Shown: positions 15,984 to 26,617 of the stretch, piece after piece
How positions within the stretch are numbered: position 1 is the stretch's first letter
How the letters are laid out: each line of letters opens with the position of its first letter
Assembly: GCA_963841635.1 (NCBI GenBank)
Contig: CAWJDO010000002.1
Location: 992,001-1,056,000 of the forward strand
Length of the DNA stretch: 64,000 bases
Direction of reading: 5' to 3'
Source: DASWZN01 sp963841635
GTDB taxonomy: Bacteria > Acidobacteriota > Terriglobia > Bryobacterales > Bryobacteraceae
Made by a program: the position numbers and the translations under genes
The notes under the pieces: model-generated
What the model saw: only the letters and a program-made list of their open reading frames with translations
What the model was told of the DNA's origin: nothing
Databases searched by the model: none

Positions 15984-18146
15984 GTGCCGCTGATCCGCGT
16001 CCTCCTCCGCATCGTGGTGCGATTGGTACTGCGCGTGTGGTTCCGAGTCGAGGTGCGCGGCGGCATGGCAGCTCACGACCGCCTCCTGATCGTCTCCAAC
16101 CACCAGTCGCTGCTGGACGGGATTCTGTTGGGCGCCTTTCTGCCGACGATTCCGGTCCCGGTGCTGCACAGCACGATCGTCCGCCACTGGTTCGTGCGGA
16201 CTGGCATGCGCCTCTTCGAGCACCTGGTGGTGGAGACGGGGCACCCGCTGGCGATGAAGACCGTGATCGAGCTGATCGAGCGGGGCCGGCCGGTTCTCAT
16301 TTTTCCGGAAGGCCGGGTGACGGTGACCGGCTCGTTGATGAAGGTCTACGAAGGCCCGGCGTTCGTGGCGGCGAAGACCGGGGCAACCGTGGTGCCCGTG
16401 CATATCGACGGCGCGGTCTACTCGATCTTCGGCCGCATGAAGGGCGATTTCCCGCGCCGGCTTTTCCCCCGCATCACCATCACTATCTGCCCGCCGGTGA
16501 CCATTCCCGAAGCCGACGCGCCGAAGGCGAAGACGCGCCGGCGCCTGGAAACCGCGGCGCTGCGCCGCCTGATGCAGGAGACGCAGTTCGCCTCCCGCCG
16601 GCCGAAAACGCTCTTCCCGGCGCTGCTCGATGCGGCGCGGCTCCACGGCTGGCGGCGCGACATCATCGAGGACATTCGCCAAAAGCCGCAGACCTATCGG
16701 CAGATCGTGCGCGGCTCGCTCGCACTGGGCCGGCTGGTCTCGAAGATGACGGCCGAGGACGAGCACGTGGGAGTGCTGCTGCCCAACGTCTCGACGACGG
16801 CGGCGCTGCTGTTCGGCATGTTCGCGACGCGGCGCGTTCCCGCCATGCTGAACTACACGGCCGGGGCCGATGCGCTGCGCGCAGCCTGCAAAGTAGCCGG
16901 CGTCCGGCTGGTGATCACGTCGCGTGCGTTTCTGGAGAAAGCCGGCTTGGGCCCCGTGGTCGAGCAGCTCGGCGAAGTGCGGGTGGTGTGCCTGGAGGAT
17001 CTGCGCAGCCAGTTCGGACTAAGGAGCAAACTGTGGCTGCTGCTGTGGGCGCAGTGGTTCCCGGGTCTGGTGGCGCGGCCGGGCCGCCCCGAAGACACCG
17101 CCGTAATCGTATTCACCTCGGGCTCGGAAGGCGCGCCCAAAGGCGTCGCCACTAGCCACGATGCGCTGCTGGCCAACGTGGCGCAGTGTCTCACGGTGAT
17201 CGAGTTCGCGCCCAGGGACAAGCTGATGAGCGCGCTGCCGCTATTCCACATGTTCGGACTGACGGTGGGCATCTTCCTGCCGCTGCTGAGCGGCTCGCGC
17301 ACGTTCCTCTACACTTCGCCGCTGCACTACCGCGTGATCCCGGAACTGATTTACGACCGCGACTGTACGGTGCTGTTTGCCTCCAGCACCTTCCTCGGCA
17401 ACTACGCGAAGTACGCTAACCCTGTGGACTTCCGCAGTCTGTGGCTGGTGGTGGCCGGCGCGGAGAAGCTGCAGGACGACGTGCGCCGGCTCTACATCGA
17501 CAAGTTCGGCATCCGCATTCTCGAAGGCTACGGCGTCACGGAGACTTCGCCCGTGCTCTCCGTGAATACGCCGATGGCGGCGCGGACGGGCACGGTGGGC
17601 GAGCTGTTCCCCGGCGTCGAACACCGCATCGAGCCGGTGCCGGGCATCGAGCGCGGCGGCCTGCTGCACGTGCGCGGGCCGAACGTCATGCAGGGCTATC
17701 TTTCGGAGGAGACCGGGCAGGTGGTGCCGGTCAGTTCGATCTACGGCGCGGGTTGGTACAACACGGGCGACGTGGCCTCGGTGGACGAAGACGGATTCGT
17801 CACCATCCTGGGCCGCGTGCGCCGCTTCGCCAAGGTGGCGGGCGAGATGGTGTCGCTCGAGCTGGTGGAGCGGATCGCGCTGACGGCCTCGCCCGAATTC
17901 CAGCACGCTTCGGCCGCGACCCGCGAGCCCGGCCGCGGCGAGACCATCGTGCTTTTTACCGAGGACCCGCACCTGACGCGCGAGCAGCTGCAGCGGGCGG
18001 CTCACGGCATGGGCGCGCCCGAGTTGGCCATCCCGCGGCGCATCGTCCACCTGCTGGAAATCCCCTGCCTGGGGAGCGGCAAGAAGGACTACGTCAAGCT
18101 GAACCGCCTGGCGCAAGGGGCGTCGATCGAGACGCTCAGCGCGTGA
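15984..18146 (+). CDS. aas: Bifunctional acyl-ACP synthetase / 2-acyl-glycerophosphoethanolamine acyltransferase
   Basis: 720 residues, almost the length of E. coli Aas (719). The N-terminal third is a PlsC-type acyltransferase with the HxxxxD motif as NHQSLLDG (His40, Asp45), FPEGR as the glycerophosphate-binding motif and TGSLMKVYEG matching the E. coli enzyme. The C-terminal part is an AMP-forming synthetase: IVFTSGSEGAPKGV is the P-loop near residue 380, GYGVTETSPV and WYNTGD follow. It re-acylates lysophospholipids at the inner membrane using fatty acids activated on ACP. The start is taken as GTG at 15984 behind AAAGG, with a good promoter upstream. It stands alone; BrnTA follows on the other strand. 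Confidence 0.92.
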   Translation: MPLIRVLLRIVVRLVLRVWFRVEVRGGMAAHDRLLIVSNHQSLLDGILLGAFLPTIPVPVLHSTIVRHWFVRTGMRLFEHLVVETGHPLAMKTVIELIERGRPVLIFPEGRVTVTGSLMKVYEGPAFVAAKTGATVVPVHIDGAVYSIFGRMKGDFPRRLFPRITITICPPVTIPEADAPKAKTRRRLETAALRRLMQETQFASRRPKTLFPALLDAARLHGWRRDIIEDIRQKPQTYRQIVRGSLALGRLVSKMTAEDEHVGVLLPNVSTTAALLFGMFATRRVPAMLNYTAGADALRAACKVAGVRLVITSRAFLEKAGLGPVVEQLGEVRVVCLEDLRSQFGLRSKLWLLLWAQWFPGLVARPGRPEDTAVIVFTSGSEGAPKGVATSHDALLANVAQCLTVIEFAPRDKLMSALPLFHMFGLTVGIFLPLLSGSRTFLYTSPLHYRVIPELIYDRDCTVLFASSTFLGNYAKYANPVDFRSLWLVVAGAEKLQDDVRRLYIDKFGIRILEGYGVTETSPVLSVNTPMAARTGTVGELFPGVEHRIEPVPGIERGGLLHVRGPNVMQGYLSEETGQVVPVSSIYGAGWYNTGDVASVDEDGFVTILGRVRRFAKVAGEMVSLELVERIALTASPEFQHASAATREPGRGETIVLFTEDPHLTREQLQRAAHGMGAPELAIPRRIVHLLEIPCLGSGKKDYVKLNRLAQGASIETLSA

Positions 18147-18164
18147 GCCGCTGCCGCTGGTCCT

Positions 18165-18470
18165 TCACGCGCCTTTCTTCAGCTCCCCCAGCATCGCTTC
18201 CCTGAGTACGCGGTTGAGCCTGGTCTGATAGCCCTTGCCGTGGCGGCGGAGCCAGGCCACCACGTCGGCATCAAGGCGCACCGTAAGCTGCTGCTTCAAC
18301 GGCCGGTAGAACGGATTCTGGACGGCGTTTTTCCAGAAACTCTCATCGAGCGGTGGGATGTCCGAGAGATCGATCTCCGAGTCCGGCCGCTGGGCGAACT
18401 CCGCCAGCCTGCGCTTGCGGGCAGGCGTCATCGGGCTCTCAGCCGATGTCTTGCGTACGAGTTTCGTCAT
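18165..18470 (-). CDS. brnA: BrnA-family antitoxin
   Basis: 101 residues. The C-terminal half (FYRPLKQQLTVRLDADVVAW, then YQTRLNRVLREAM) is the ribbon-helix-helix domain of BrnA, with the strand KQQLTVRLD and helices ending in a short tail. The N-terminal half (RPDSEIDLSDIPPLDESFW) is the usual toxin-binding extension. It overlaps the upstream BrnT gene by 32 bases, the standard order brnT then brnA. BrnA binds and inactivates BrnT and represses the shared promoter. Confidence 0.88.
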   Translation of the reverse strand: MTKLVRKTSAESPMTPARKRRLAEFAQRPDSEIDLSDIPPLDESFWKNAVQNPFYRPLKQQLTVRLDADVVAWLRRHGKGYQTRLNRVLREAMLGELKKGA

Positions 18471-18744
18471 AACGGTTTCGCTCCTGTCGGGTGGCTCGGC
18501 GGGCGGAGATGAGGCGGATTACTTCGTCCACACCCTTTTCCCGAACAGGGTGAGCGACGAGCAGCAGAACCACTCCTCCAGCCAGACCGAGGGCGCGCCA
18601 GCGCGGCTCGCTCACCTCGTCGGTCAGGTCTTGGTCGAACAGTGCATAGGGATCCTCAAAGACGTGCATGGCATCCTCGAAAGAGACGCCATGTTTCCGC
18701 CGGTTGGCCCGCGCCTTCACCGGGTCCCACTCGAACCTAACCAT
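18439..18744 (-). CDS. brnT: BrnT-family ribonuclease toxin
   Basis: 101 residues. FEWDPVKARANRRKHGVSFE-type opening is diagnostic for BrnT; it continues with DAMHVFEDPYALF, the middle strands RWRALGLAGGVVLLLVAHPV and the C-terminal RLISARRATRQERNRY, which holds the Arg/Ser/Arg/Arg active-site cluster of this RelE-like fold. It cleaves RNA when free. A complete pair with BrnA follows on the same strand. No sign of decay. Confidence 0.9.
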   Translation of the reverse strand: MVRFEWDPVKARANRRKHGVSFEDAMHVFEDPYALFDQDLTDEVSEPRWRALGLAGGVVLLLVAHPVREKGVDEVIRLISARRATRQERNRYDETRTQDIG

Positions 18745-18911
18745 CCCGACATCAGTATAACGCCAAATTTGTAGCTACGCGTTGCGGTCCTGGGCTGCGA
18801 CGTTCGCGAGGCTAACGGGGGACTCCCCACTGGGTCCGGTTGGGTGTATTCTGGCATGTGGCCGTCAACCGGGGCGGGAATCCCCGGCTAGGAACGGCCA
18901 GGGAGGGTTCC

Positions 18912-19793
18912 ATGAGGCTTGCTGCGTTGGGTTTCGCCGTTGTTCTCTGCGCCGGGTCGGGCTTCGCTGCCGCCGAAGATCTGGACAGCGCATTCACAGA
19001 ATTCAAGCAGGTGGAGGCTCAGAAAGACGCCGGAAAGCTGGTAGAATCGGCGGTTGCCACCTACGCTCTGGCGCGCAAAGCCGCCGAAGCGACCGCTCCG
19101 GAGGGCGTCGACAAGGAGGCCTGGGACACAACCGTCGCCAACGCCAAGTCGATCGAAGTGCACATCGAGTACGCGGTCCTGACCGCCGCCCTTGCGGGCC
19201 CGACAGCGACGACGGTGGACCTGTTCTCCACGCTGGAAAAACTGAATCCCAAGAGCAAGTATCTGGATGACGCCTACGGCAACTATATGGAGGCGCTGCG
19301 GAAGACGGGCGCGACCGCTAAGCTGCCAGGGGTTGCCGAGAAGGGGCTGGCGAACTTCCCGGAGAACCAGACCCTGCTGCTCTGGCTCGCTGACTACACG
19401 TACAGCCACAAGCAGGGCGCACGCACCCTGGTCTACTCCAAGCGGCTGATCGCGGCGATCACCAAGCATCCCAAGCCAGGATCGGACGCGGCTCTGGCGC
19501 ACGCCTATTTTCTGGCCGGATCCGCTTCGAGCGATGCCGGACAGTACCAGGAAGCCGACAAATACCTGCGCGCCGCTCTGCCGCTCGCCAAAGGCAACGA
19601 TGCGTTGAGGGGCCAGGTGCTGTATGTGCTGGGCGTGGCGAACTACCAGTTCGGCGTGATGACGAACAACAAGGCGATGGTGGTGGAAGCCGTCAAGTTC
19701 AGCAAGCAGTCGGCCGACATCCCGGGTCCGCAGCAACAGAACGCGTCGCACAACGCCTACGTGATGGAGCAGCAGACGTATAAGATGCGGTAG
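18912..19793 (+). CDS. Secreted TPR-like protein
   Basis: 293 residues from the ATG at 18912 behind GGGAGG. Signal peptide MRLAALGFAVVLCAGSGFAA, cut near residue 22. The remainder is helical with TPR-like spacing (AYFLAGSASSDAGQYQEADK, then VLYVLGVANYQFGVM), fitting a periplasmic scaffold. It lies 45 bases before a DinB gene on the same strand, but the two need not be functionally linked. Secreted TPR proteins of this size are common in acidobacteria and have no defined function. Confidence 0.75.
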   Translation: MRLAALGFAVVLCAGSGFAAAEDLDSAFTEFKQVEAQKDAGKLVESAVATYALARKAAEATAPEGVDKEAWDTTVANAKSIEVHIEYAVLTAALAGPTATTVDLFSTLEKLNPKSKYLDDAYGNYMEALRKTGATAKLPGVAEKGLANFPENQTLLLWLADYTYSHKQGARTLVYSKRLIAAITKHPKPGSDAALAHAYFLAGSASSDAGQYQEADKYLRAALPLAKGNDALRGQVLYVLGVANYQFGVMTNNKAMVVEAVKFSKQSADIPGPQQQNASHNAYVMEQQTYKMR

Positions 19794-19838
19794 CGGACCG
19801 GCTTCTGCCCGTACAATAGCCGGTAGGGGGGCAGAGGC

Positions 19839-20318
19839 ATGACACTACGCGAGTTCTATCTTGACAGGCGGCGGGCGGAGTTGCCCGTCTTCATGCGCGT
19901 GCTGAGGGCGTTGCCGAAGGAGACGCTTGGCTACAAGCCGCACGAGCGGTCGCCTTCGTCGGAGCAACTGGTCTGGACGCTGACCGGCGAACTACGCTCG
20001 TGCCTGGACGTTGTCATCGAGAATCGAGCCGAGTGGAAGTCCCTTCCTCCGCCACCGCTAGAGGAAATGCTAGAGATGTTCGAGCGGTGGTCGAACGAGC
20101 TGACGGAGCGCGTCTCCAAGATGGATGACGCGGCCTGGGAGCGGGTGGCGCAGTTCTACTACCAAGGCAAGATGGTTTCCGAGCAGCCGGTGGGGACGTT
20201 CCTGTGGTTCGTCCTGTTCGACGCGATCCATCACCGCGGCCAGCTCTCGGCGTACCTGCGGCCGATGGGCGGCAAGGTGCCTTCGATCTACGGTCCGTCG
20301 GCGGATGCGCGGGGGTAA
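19839..20318 (+). CDS. DinB/YfiT-like four-helix-bundle protein
   Basis: 159 residues. Helical throughout, with FDAIHHRGQLSAYLR near residue 130: this is the C-terminal metal-site motif HHRGQ of DinB proteins. The upstream His that usually completes the site (in the helix around residues 45-55) is replaced here: SEQLVWTLTGELRS lacks the common 'xxHxxxxE' histidine, so metal binding may be weaker or use other residues. Many DinB-like proteins are thiol-S-transferases or of unknown use. GTAGGGGGG lies just before the ATG. Confidence 0.8.
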   Translation: MTLREFYLDRRRAELPVFMRVLRALPKETLGYKPHERSPSSEQLVWTLTGELRSCLDVVIENRAEWKSLPPPPLEEMLEMFERWSNELTERVSKMDDAAWERVAQFYYQGKMVSEQPVGTFLWFVLFDAIHHRGQLSAYLRPMGGKVPSIYGPSADARG

Positions 20319-20379
20319 CGCGGCGCCGGGCGCAGCCAGACTCCGCCGGCGATGGGCCAGTGAAGCGTCAGTGCGTCGC

Positions 20380-20671
20380 AAATTGCGAGCAGTATGACTG
20401 ACAAGAAGACCAGTGGTGGGACAGGCACGAATTTCGCAAGGGCGGCGAAATTCGAGCCAGTCCCGGGTTTGCCACCAAATTGCGAGCGGTATGACTGACA
20501 GAAGACCAGTGGTGGGACAGGCACGAATTTCGCAAGGGCGGCGAAATTCGAGCCAGTCCCGGGTTTGCCGCCAAATTGCGAGCAGTATGACTGACAAGAA
20601 GACCAGTGGTGGGACAGGCACGAATTTCGCAAGGGCGGCGAAATTCGAGGCAGTCCCGGGTTTGCCACCAG
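20380..20671. repeat. Cluster A: three tandem copies of a ~97-bp palindromic element
   Basis: Units start at 20380, 20477 and 20573. Each holds GGGACAGGCACGAATTTCGC, a short spacer and GCGAAATTCGAGCCAGTCCC, forming a long, slightly imperfect hairpin, framed by AGACCAGTGGT and CGGGTTTGCC. The cluster lies between the convergent DinB and thiC genes. Confidence 0.92.
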
Positions 20672-20682
20672 TTCTGACTACG

Positions 20683-22044
<1,362 letters not shown>

Positions 22045-22164
22045 ATTAATCTCCACAGCCCTGACCAGCGAGGTTTACCGCAAGCCCCTTCTTCTATGCA
22101 GTCTACTATGGCGGGCCAGTCGGGGGTGGGGGAAGGAGCTACGATTCGATACAATCGAGGCGTC

Positions 22165-24312
22165 ATGCGGGGAATCCGATGTTTTTGCGCGGCGTTGGCT
22201 GTGTCGGTTGGGGCGGCGGGGAAAAAGCCGGTCACGCTCGAGGCGCTGGCGGCGGCTCATCCGCCTTCCATAATGAGCGCGCCGGTGTGGTCTCCCGATG
22301 GCAGGCAGTTTTTGTACACGGAGGCCGCGAAGGTGTGGCTGTATGACGTCGCCTCGCGCGCGAAACGGGAATTGGTGGCGCTCTCCACCTTGCAGGCTGC
22401 CGCCACGAAAACTCCCGAGCCCGTGGAATTCGGATGGCAGAACCGCCGCGTCCAAGAGCGCGCGGTGCAGTGGATGCCCTCGGGACGCGAGCTTCTGATC
22501 GCTGCCGGCGGCGACTTGTTCCTGTTCCCCGCGGCCGGCGGCCACTGGACACAGCTGACCGCGACCGCGGAGGCCGAGCGCGACCCCAAGATTTCGCCGG
22601 ACGGCCGCCGCGTTTCGTTCCGCCGCGGGCACGACCTCTTCGTGATGGACGTGGCGTCGCGCAAAGTCAGCCGCCTGACCGGCGACGGCTCCGCAACGCG
22701 GCTCAACGGCGAACTCGACTGGGTCTACCCGGAGGAACTGGATTTGGGGACGGCGCACTGGTGGTCGCCGGATTCGCGGTCCATCGCCTATCTGCAATTC
22801 GACGTGAGCCGCGAGCCGCTCTACCCGCAGGTGGACCTGACCGGTTCGAAGGCCGTTCTCGAGCCGCAACGCTACCCGCGGGCCGGCGATCCGAACGCCG
22901 AGGTGCGGTTGGGCGTGGTGCCTGCGACGGGCGGCCGAACGCGATGGATGAAGCTTGGGCCCGGCGACGACGGGTTGGTGGCACGCTGCCAATGGCTGCC
23001 GGATTCCTCGGGCGTCGCGGTCGAGCGGCTGAACCGCGCTCAGAACCGGCTCGACCTGCTCGTCGCCAACGCACGCAGCGGCGCGGCCCGCACGGTCCTG
23101 ACGGAGACCGATCCCTACTGGGTCAATCTACACGACGGGCTGACGTTTCTGAAAGGCGGCGGCGAGTTCCTGTGGCCCAGCGAGCGCGACGGCTTCAATC
23201 ACCTCTTTCGCTACTCGATCGATGGCCGGCAGCTGGCGCAGCTCACCCGCGGCGAGTGGGAAGTGACAGAGGTGGCCGGAGTGGACACCGAGGGCCGCGT
23301 TTACTACGTGTCCTCGGAGGCGAGTCCTCTCGAGCGTCACCTTTACCGGGTGGACTCGAACGGGGAAAACAAACGGCGCCTCACCACCGCCGCGGGTTGG
23401 CACTCCATCTCGATGAGCCCCGACGCGGCCGCTTACGTCGATTCGTTCTCGAGCCTGACGGAGCCGCCGCGCCAGACGCTCTATCGCAACGACGGAACGG
23501 AGTTGGCCGTGCTGCGCGAGCCGAATCGCGCGCCGCTCGAGGAGTACGACATACTGCCCGCGGAAATCGTCCCCGTCAAAGCCTCCGACGGAACGCTGCT
23601 CTACGCGCGGCTGATACGGCCCGCCGTGGGGATGCCAGGCGACTCGTTCCCCGCCGTGGTCGAGGTCTACGGAGGTCCGGGCGCGCAGACGGTGGCCAAC
23701 CGCTGGTATGGCGCGCTCACGGTGGAGCAGGTGCTCGCGCAGCGCGGCTTCGCCGTGTGGTCGCTCGACGGGCGGGGCTCGGCCGGCCGCGGGCACAAGT
23801 GGGAAACGGCAGTGTCCCGTAACCTGGGCGCCAAGGAACTCGAGGATCAGAAAGAGGGTGTGCTGAAGCTGCTGTCGATGGGTTTCGTCGATAGCAAACG
23901 GATCGGGATCGAAGGCTGGAGTTACGGCGGATTCATGACGCTTTACTCGCTGCTCCATGCGCCGGAAGTTTTCGCTTGCGGCCTGGCCGGCGCTCCGGTC
24001 ACGAACTGGCGCAACTACGACTCGATCTACACGGAGCGCTACATGGGTTTGCCCGCGGAGAATGCGGAGGCCTACCGGAAGGCTTCGCCGGTCAACGCGG
24101 CGGCGGACCTGAAGGGGCGGCTGCTTATCGTGCACACCTTCGAAGACGACAACGTGCTCTTCCAGAACACGGTGCAGATGGCGACGGCCCTCGAACGGGC
24201 GGGCAAGCCCTTCGAGTTGATGGCTTATCCGGAGAAGATCCACGGCGTGGGCGAGTTCCGGCGGGATTTCAACGAACTGATGGTTTCGTTTTTCGAGAAG
24301 GCGCTGAAGTAG
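22165..24312 (+). CDS. Secreted dipeptidyl peptidase IV-like serine peptidase (S9B)
   Basis: 715 residues from the ATG at 22165. A short signal-like leader precedes a DPP-IV beta-propeller (about residues 30-450) and an alpha/beta-hydrolase domain. The catalytic Ser is in GWSYGG (Ser586), the Asp in HTFEDDN (Asp661) and the His in KIHGVG (His693); the 75- and 32-residue spacings are close to those of DPP-IV. The double-Glu motif that binds the substrate N-terminus is visible as DWVYPEELD, and WSPDSRSIAYLQFDVS follows as usual. The enzyme should release Xaa-Pro or Xaa-Ala dipeptides outside the cytoplasm. It lies divergent from thiC. Confidence 0.93.
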   Translation: MRGIRCFCAALAVSVGAAGKKPVTLEALAAAHPPSIMSAPVWSPDGRQFLYTEAAKVWLYDVASRAKRELVALSTLQAAATKTPEPVEFGWQNRRVQERAVQWMPSGRELLIAAGGDLFLFPAAGGHWTQLTATAEAERDPKISPDGRRVSFRRGHDLFVMDVASRKVSRLTGDGSATRLNGELDWVYPEELDLGTAHWWSPDSRSIAYLQFDVSREPLYPQVDLTGSKAVLEPQRYPRAGDPNAEVRLGVVPATGGRTRWMKLGPGDDGLVARCQWLPDSSGVAVERLNRAQNRLDLLVANARSGAARTVLTETDPYWVNLHDGLTFLKGGGEFLWPSERDGFNHLFRYSIDGRQLAQLTRGEWEVTEVAGVDTEGRVYYVSSEASPLERHLYRVDSNGENKRRLTTAAGWHSISMSPDAAAYVDSFSSLTEPPRQTLYRNDGTELAVLREPNRAPLEEYDILPAEIVPVKASDGTLLYARLIRPAVGMPGDSFPAVVEVYGGPGAQTVANRWYGALTVEQVLAQRGFAVWSLDGRGSAGRGHKWETAVSRNLGAKELEDQKEGVLKLLSMGFVDSKRIGIEGWSYGGFMTLYSLLHAPEVFACGLAGAPVTNWRNYDSIYTERYMGLPAENAEAYRKASPVNAAADLKGRLLIVHTFEDDNVLFQNTVQMATALERAGKPFELMAYPEKIHGVGEFRRDFNELMVSFFEKALK

Positions 24313-24357
24313 ACCGCTGGCTGAAGGGAGCGGCGGCACGCTGGAGCGTGCATCGGA

Positions 24358-24476
24358 GGGCGGACCCCCTGTTCCGCTCGGGTCCCGCTGGACCCGCTTT
24401 CTCGCTGACGAATCAGGCTGATCGTTATGACGACCAGGCCGAGTCGGGCGTCGGCCGCGGACCAGGGGGTCCGCCC
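24358..24476. repeat. Inverted repeat with 14-base arms
   Basis: GGGCGGACCCCCTG at 24358-24371 and its exact complement CAGGGGGTCCGCCC at 24463-24476, 91 bases apart, in the gap between two convergent peptidase genes. No open frame lies between the arms. It may be a small non-autonomous element or a two-way transcription stop. Confidence 0.75.
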
Positions 24477-24485
24477 CACGGCAAA

Positions 24486-25805
24486 TCAGTGCCCGGAGAT
24501 CTTGCTCAAGATGCGGTCGTGGATCCAGTGCTCGTCCCACCACTCGACCGGGGTGATCTGGACGCCGTCCACCTGCATGCTGAAGTGCAGGTGATCGCCT
24601 CCGGCGAGGCCGGTGGCGCCGCTGCGTCCTATCTCCTGCCCGCGCTTGACCATGTCACCGGGCTTGACCTCGATCTGGCTCTGGTGGCCATAGATGGATT
24701 GCAGGCCGTAGCCGTGATCCACCACGGTGCAGTTGCCGTAGATGCCGAGCGGGCCCGCGAAGACCACGCGGCCGTCGTTGGCGGCGACCACCGGGGCGTG
24801 CTGCACGTCGGAGAGATCGAAGCCCAGGTGCGTCTGGTGATCGACCACCTTGCCGTGGTAGACGTAGGCGCGGTGATCGGCGAATTCCGATTCCGTCTTG
24901 CCGTAACGCCAGAACGGGCCGCTCCACAGCATCTTCTCTTCGGTCTTCAGACGCAGATCGGCCAGCACCTGGTTGTTCTGGCGGCGTAAGTCGCCGTTGA
25001 TTTTGAGAAAGCGCTGGAGCTTGTCGCCGGTGCCGTTGGGATCGAGCTCGTCAGTGACCTTGTCGATGAAGGAGTCGGGCAGATCCAGATCGCGGGAACG
25101 GAATTTCTTCGGAAACACCTTGCACCAGAAGTGAGCCTTGGCCTCGGCGCCGGAGGGATTGCGGGCATACACGATGGGAACGGTATCGGCGGGCACGTCC
25201 CAGGGGAAGGCGAAGATGGAAAATCGCTCGCCCGAGTGGCCGGGGAGCGGGAAGCTGCGGAAGGTGTAGGGCCCCACACGCACGCCGGCTTCGGTCCAGT
25301 ATCCGGAAACAGTGAACGTCACCAGTTCCGTGCCGCCCTGGTTGATGTAGTGCTGCACGCCGTCGGCGGTCACCCGCGGCGGCTGGGTGTTCACGTCCAC
25401 GTCGAACACCTCCGAGTATGTGGCGGCGCGGAAATCGTTAGCCTGCGCCTCGACGATCAGGCGCGCCTTGCCGTCGTGCAGAGCCGGCGCACGGTCCTTG
25501 CCGGCGGAAAAGGTGATGTCGGAAGGCGGCTCGTTCTTGCCCAGGAAGAAGACGCGGTGCGAGGGTTTGACGGACTCGAATACCTTGAAGCGCTGGCCGT
25601 CCTGTTCCAACTCGGCGGTCACGCGCCGCACGCCGTGCGGGCTTGTCACGCGAGCGGAGACCGGTGTGGCCATGCCAACAACGCGGACCGGCGAAACCAC
25701 GGTCACATGGGGCGATGAAGAGAGCAGCAGCAGGAGCAGGGGGATACCGAGAACGAGGATCGCCACCGCGACGAGAAGCTTTTTAATGAACCCAGAAAGT
25801 TCCAC
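24486..25805 (-). CDS. Membrane-anchored M23 (LytM-type) peptidase
   Basis: 439 residues, start taken as GTG at 25805 because it opens FIKKLLVAVAILVLGIPLLL, a clear N-terminal membrane anchor; the frame upstream is only repeat sequence. A beta-rich middle region (residues ~50-270) is unlike known peptidase partners. The C-terminal LytM domain has the Zn ligands in HLGFD (His, Asp) and in DHLHFSM (HxH), plus GLQSIYGHQSQI and VKRGQEIGRSGATG, all canonical. It should cut peptidoglycan cross-bridges or activate amidases. Repeat cluster B lies immediately before the start, possibly carrying its leader. Confidence 0.9.
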   Translation of the reverse strand: MELSGFIKKLLVAVAILVLGIPLLLLLLSSSPHVTVVSPVRVVGMATPVSARVTSPHGVRRVTAELEQDGQRFKVFESVKPSHRVFFLGKNEPPSDITFSAGKDRAPALHDGKARLIVEAQANDFRAATYSEVFDVDVNTQPPRVTADGVQHYINQGGTELVTFTVSGYWTEAGVRVGPYTFRSFPLPGHSGERFSIFAFPWDVPADTVPIVYARNPSGAEAKAHFWCKVFPKKFRSRDLDLPDSFIDKVTDELDPNGTGDKLQRFLKINGDLRRQNNQVLADLRLKTEEKMLWSGPFWRYGKTESEFADHRAYVYHGKVVDHQTHLGFDLSDVQHAPVVAANDGRVVFAGPLGIYGNCTVVDHGYGLQSIYGHQSQIEVKPGDMVKRGQEIGRSGATGLAGGDHLHFSMQVDGVQITPVEWWDEHWIHDRILSKISGH

Positions 25806-25870
25806 GAACCAGCTTAGCAGGGGAGGGCCAGACCGGGCGGGCACACCCTCCGGATGGCCGAGGCGCGCTA

Positions 25871-26100
25871 GCGTAGTGCGTCGCAAATTTCGAACGGTAT
25901 GACTGACAGAAGACCAGTGGTGGGACAGGCACGAATTTCGCACGGGCGGCGAAATTCGAGCCAGTCCCGGGTTTGCCGCCAGCTGGCGTAGTGCGTTGCA
26001 AATTTCGAACGGTATTGAGTGACAGAAGACCAGTGGTGGGACAGGCACGAATTTCGCAAGTGCGGCGAAATTCGTGCCTGTCCCGGGTTTGCCGCCAATT
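25871..26100. repeat. Cluster B: two copies of the palindromic element, one a perfect hairpin
   Basis: Copies start near 25871 and 25986 (115-base period because of a longer left end GCGTAGTGCGT). In the second copy the arms at 26038-26057 and 26065-26084 are exact complements over 20 bases around a 7-base loop, which suggests an intact founder form. The same orientation is used as in clusters A and C. Confidence 0.92.
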
Positions 26101-26191
26101 CCGACGGGCGACAGACCTCCGCCACGAATTCATCGAATTTTCATGATTTTGAGGTTGATTTCGGCGCCTTCCGAGTGCATGATCGTATGCT

Positions 26192-26527
26192 GTGGGCACC
26201 TTCGTCAGCTGCCTTAGAGGGGCGTACCTCGTCGTAGCCCTGGGAGGCCTCTTGTTCGCTCAAGAGCCGCCTCGGGACACCTGTACAAAGGAAACGCAGG
26301 GCCAGCTTTGGCCTGCGGAGGCGAACTCCGACCGCCAGGTCGCCAGGCGCTTGATTCAGTCCGGTGAGCTGTATATGTGCAGCGCCACGACGCGCACGCG
26401 CCGGTGGCAACTGGTAGGGATTCACATCCGCACCCTCGAAGCTGCCGCCGCGCGGAAGAAAGACGCGCCGGCGACCAACGACCGGGCGGCCTTCTTCGCT
26501 TTCCACGCGTGGATGTCCCGGCGCTGA
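26192..26527 (+). CDS. Small secreted protein, probable acidobacterial conserved family
   Basis: 111 residues from a GTG at 26192. Signal peptide (LRGAYLVVALGGLLFAQ) followed by TCTKETQGQLWPAEANSD and GELYMCSATTRTRRWQLVGI. The pattern 'C..GxLWPxEAN ... GELxxC ... W' is one I associate with small secreted acidobacterial proteins; the two cysteines probably pair. No function is known. The start is not preceded by a strong ribosome site, so a few residues could differ. Confidence 0.55.
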   Translation: MGTFVSCLRGAYLVVALGGLLFAQEPPRDTCTKETQGQLWPAEANSDRQVARRLIQSGELYMCSATTRTRRWQLVGIHIRTLEAAAARKKDAPATNDRAAFFAFHAWMSRR

Positions 26528-26617
26528 AGCGCGCCTGGTCCCGGTCTAATTCCTTTCCAGTATTGCCGCGACGCGTGCGTTCCCGTATCCTGGGCTCAAC
26601 ACCAGGGGCATCTCTCA

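Noticed and set aside
20380..20671. Tandem repeats considered as a CRISPR array
   Set aside because: Units are ~97 bp, directly adjacent with no unique spacers, and no cas gene is near.
22045..22164. TPP riboswitch before thiC
   Set aside because: AACCTCGCTGGTCAGGG looked faintly like the THI-box AACCTGA, but the CTGAGA element and pairing stems are absent.
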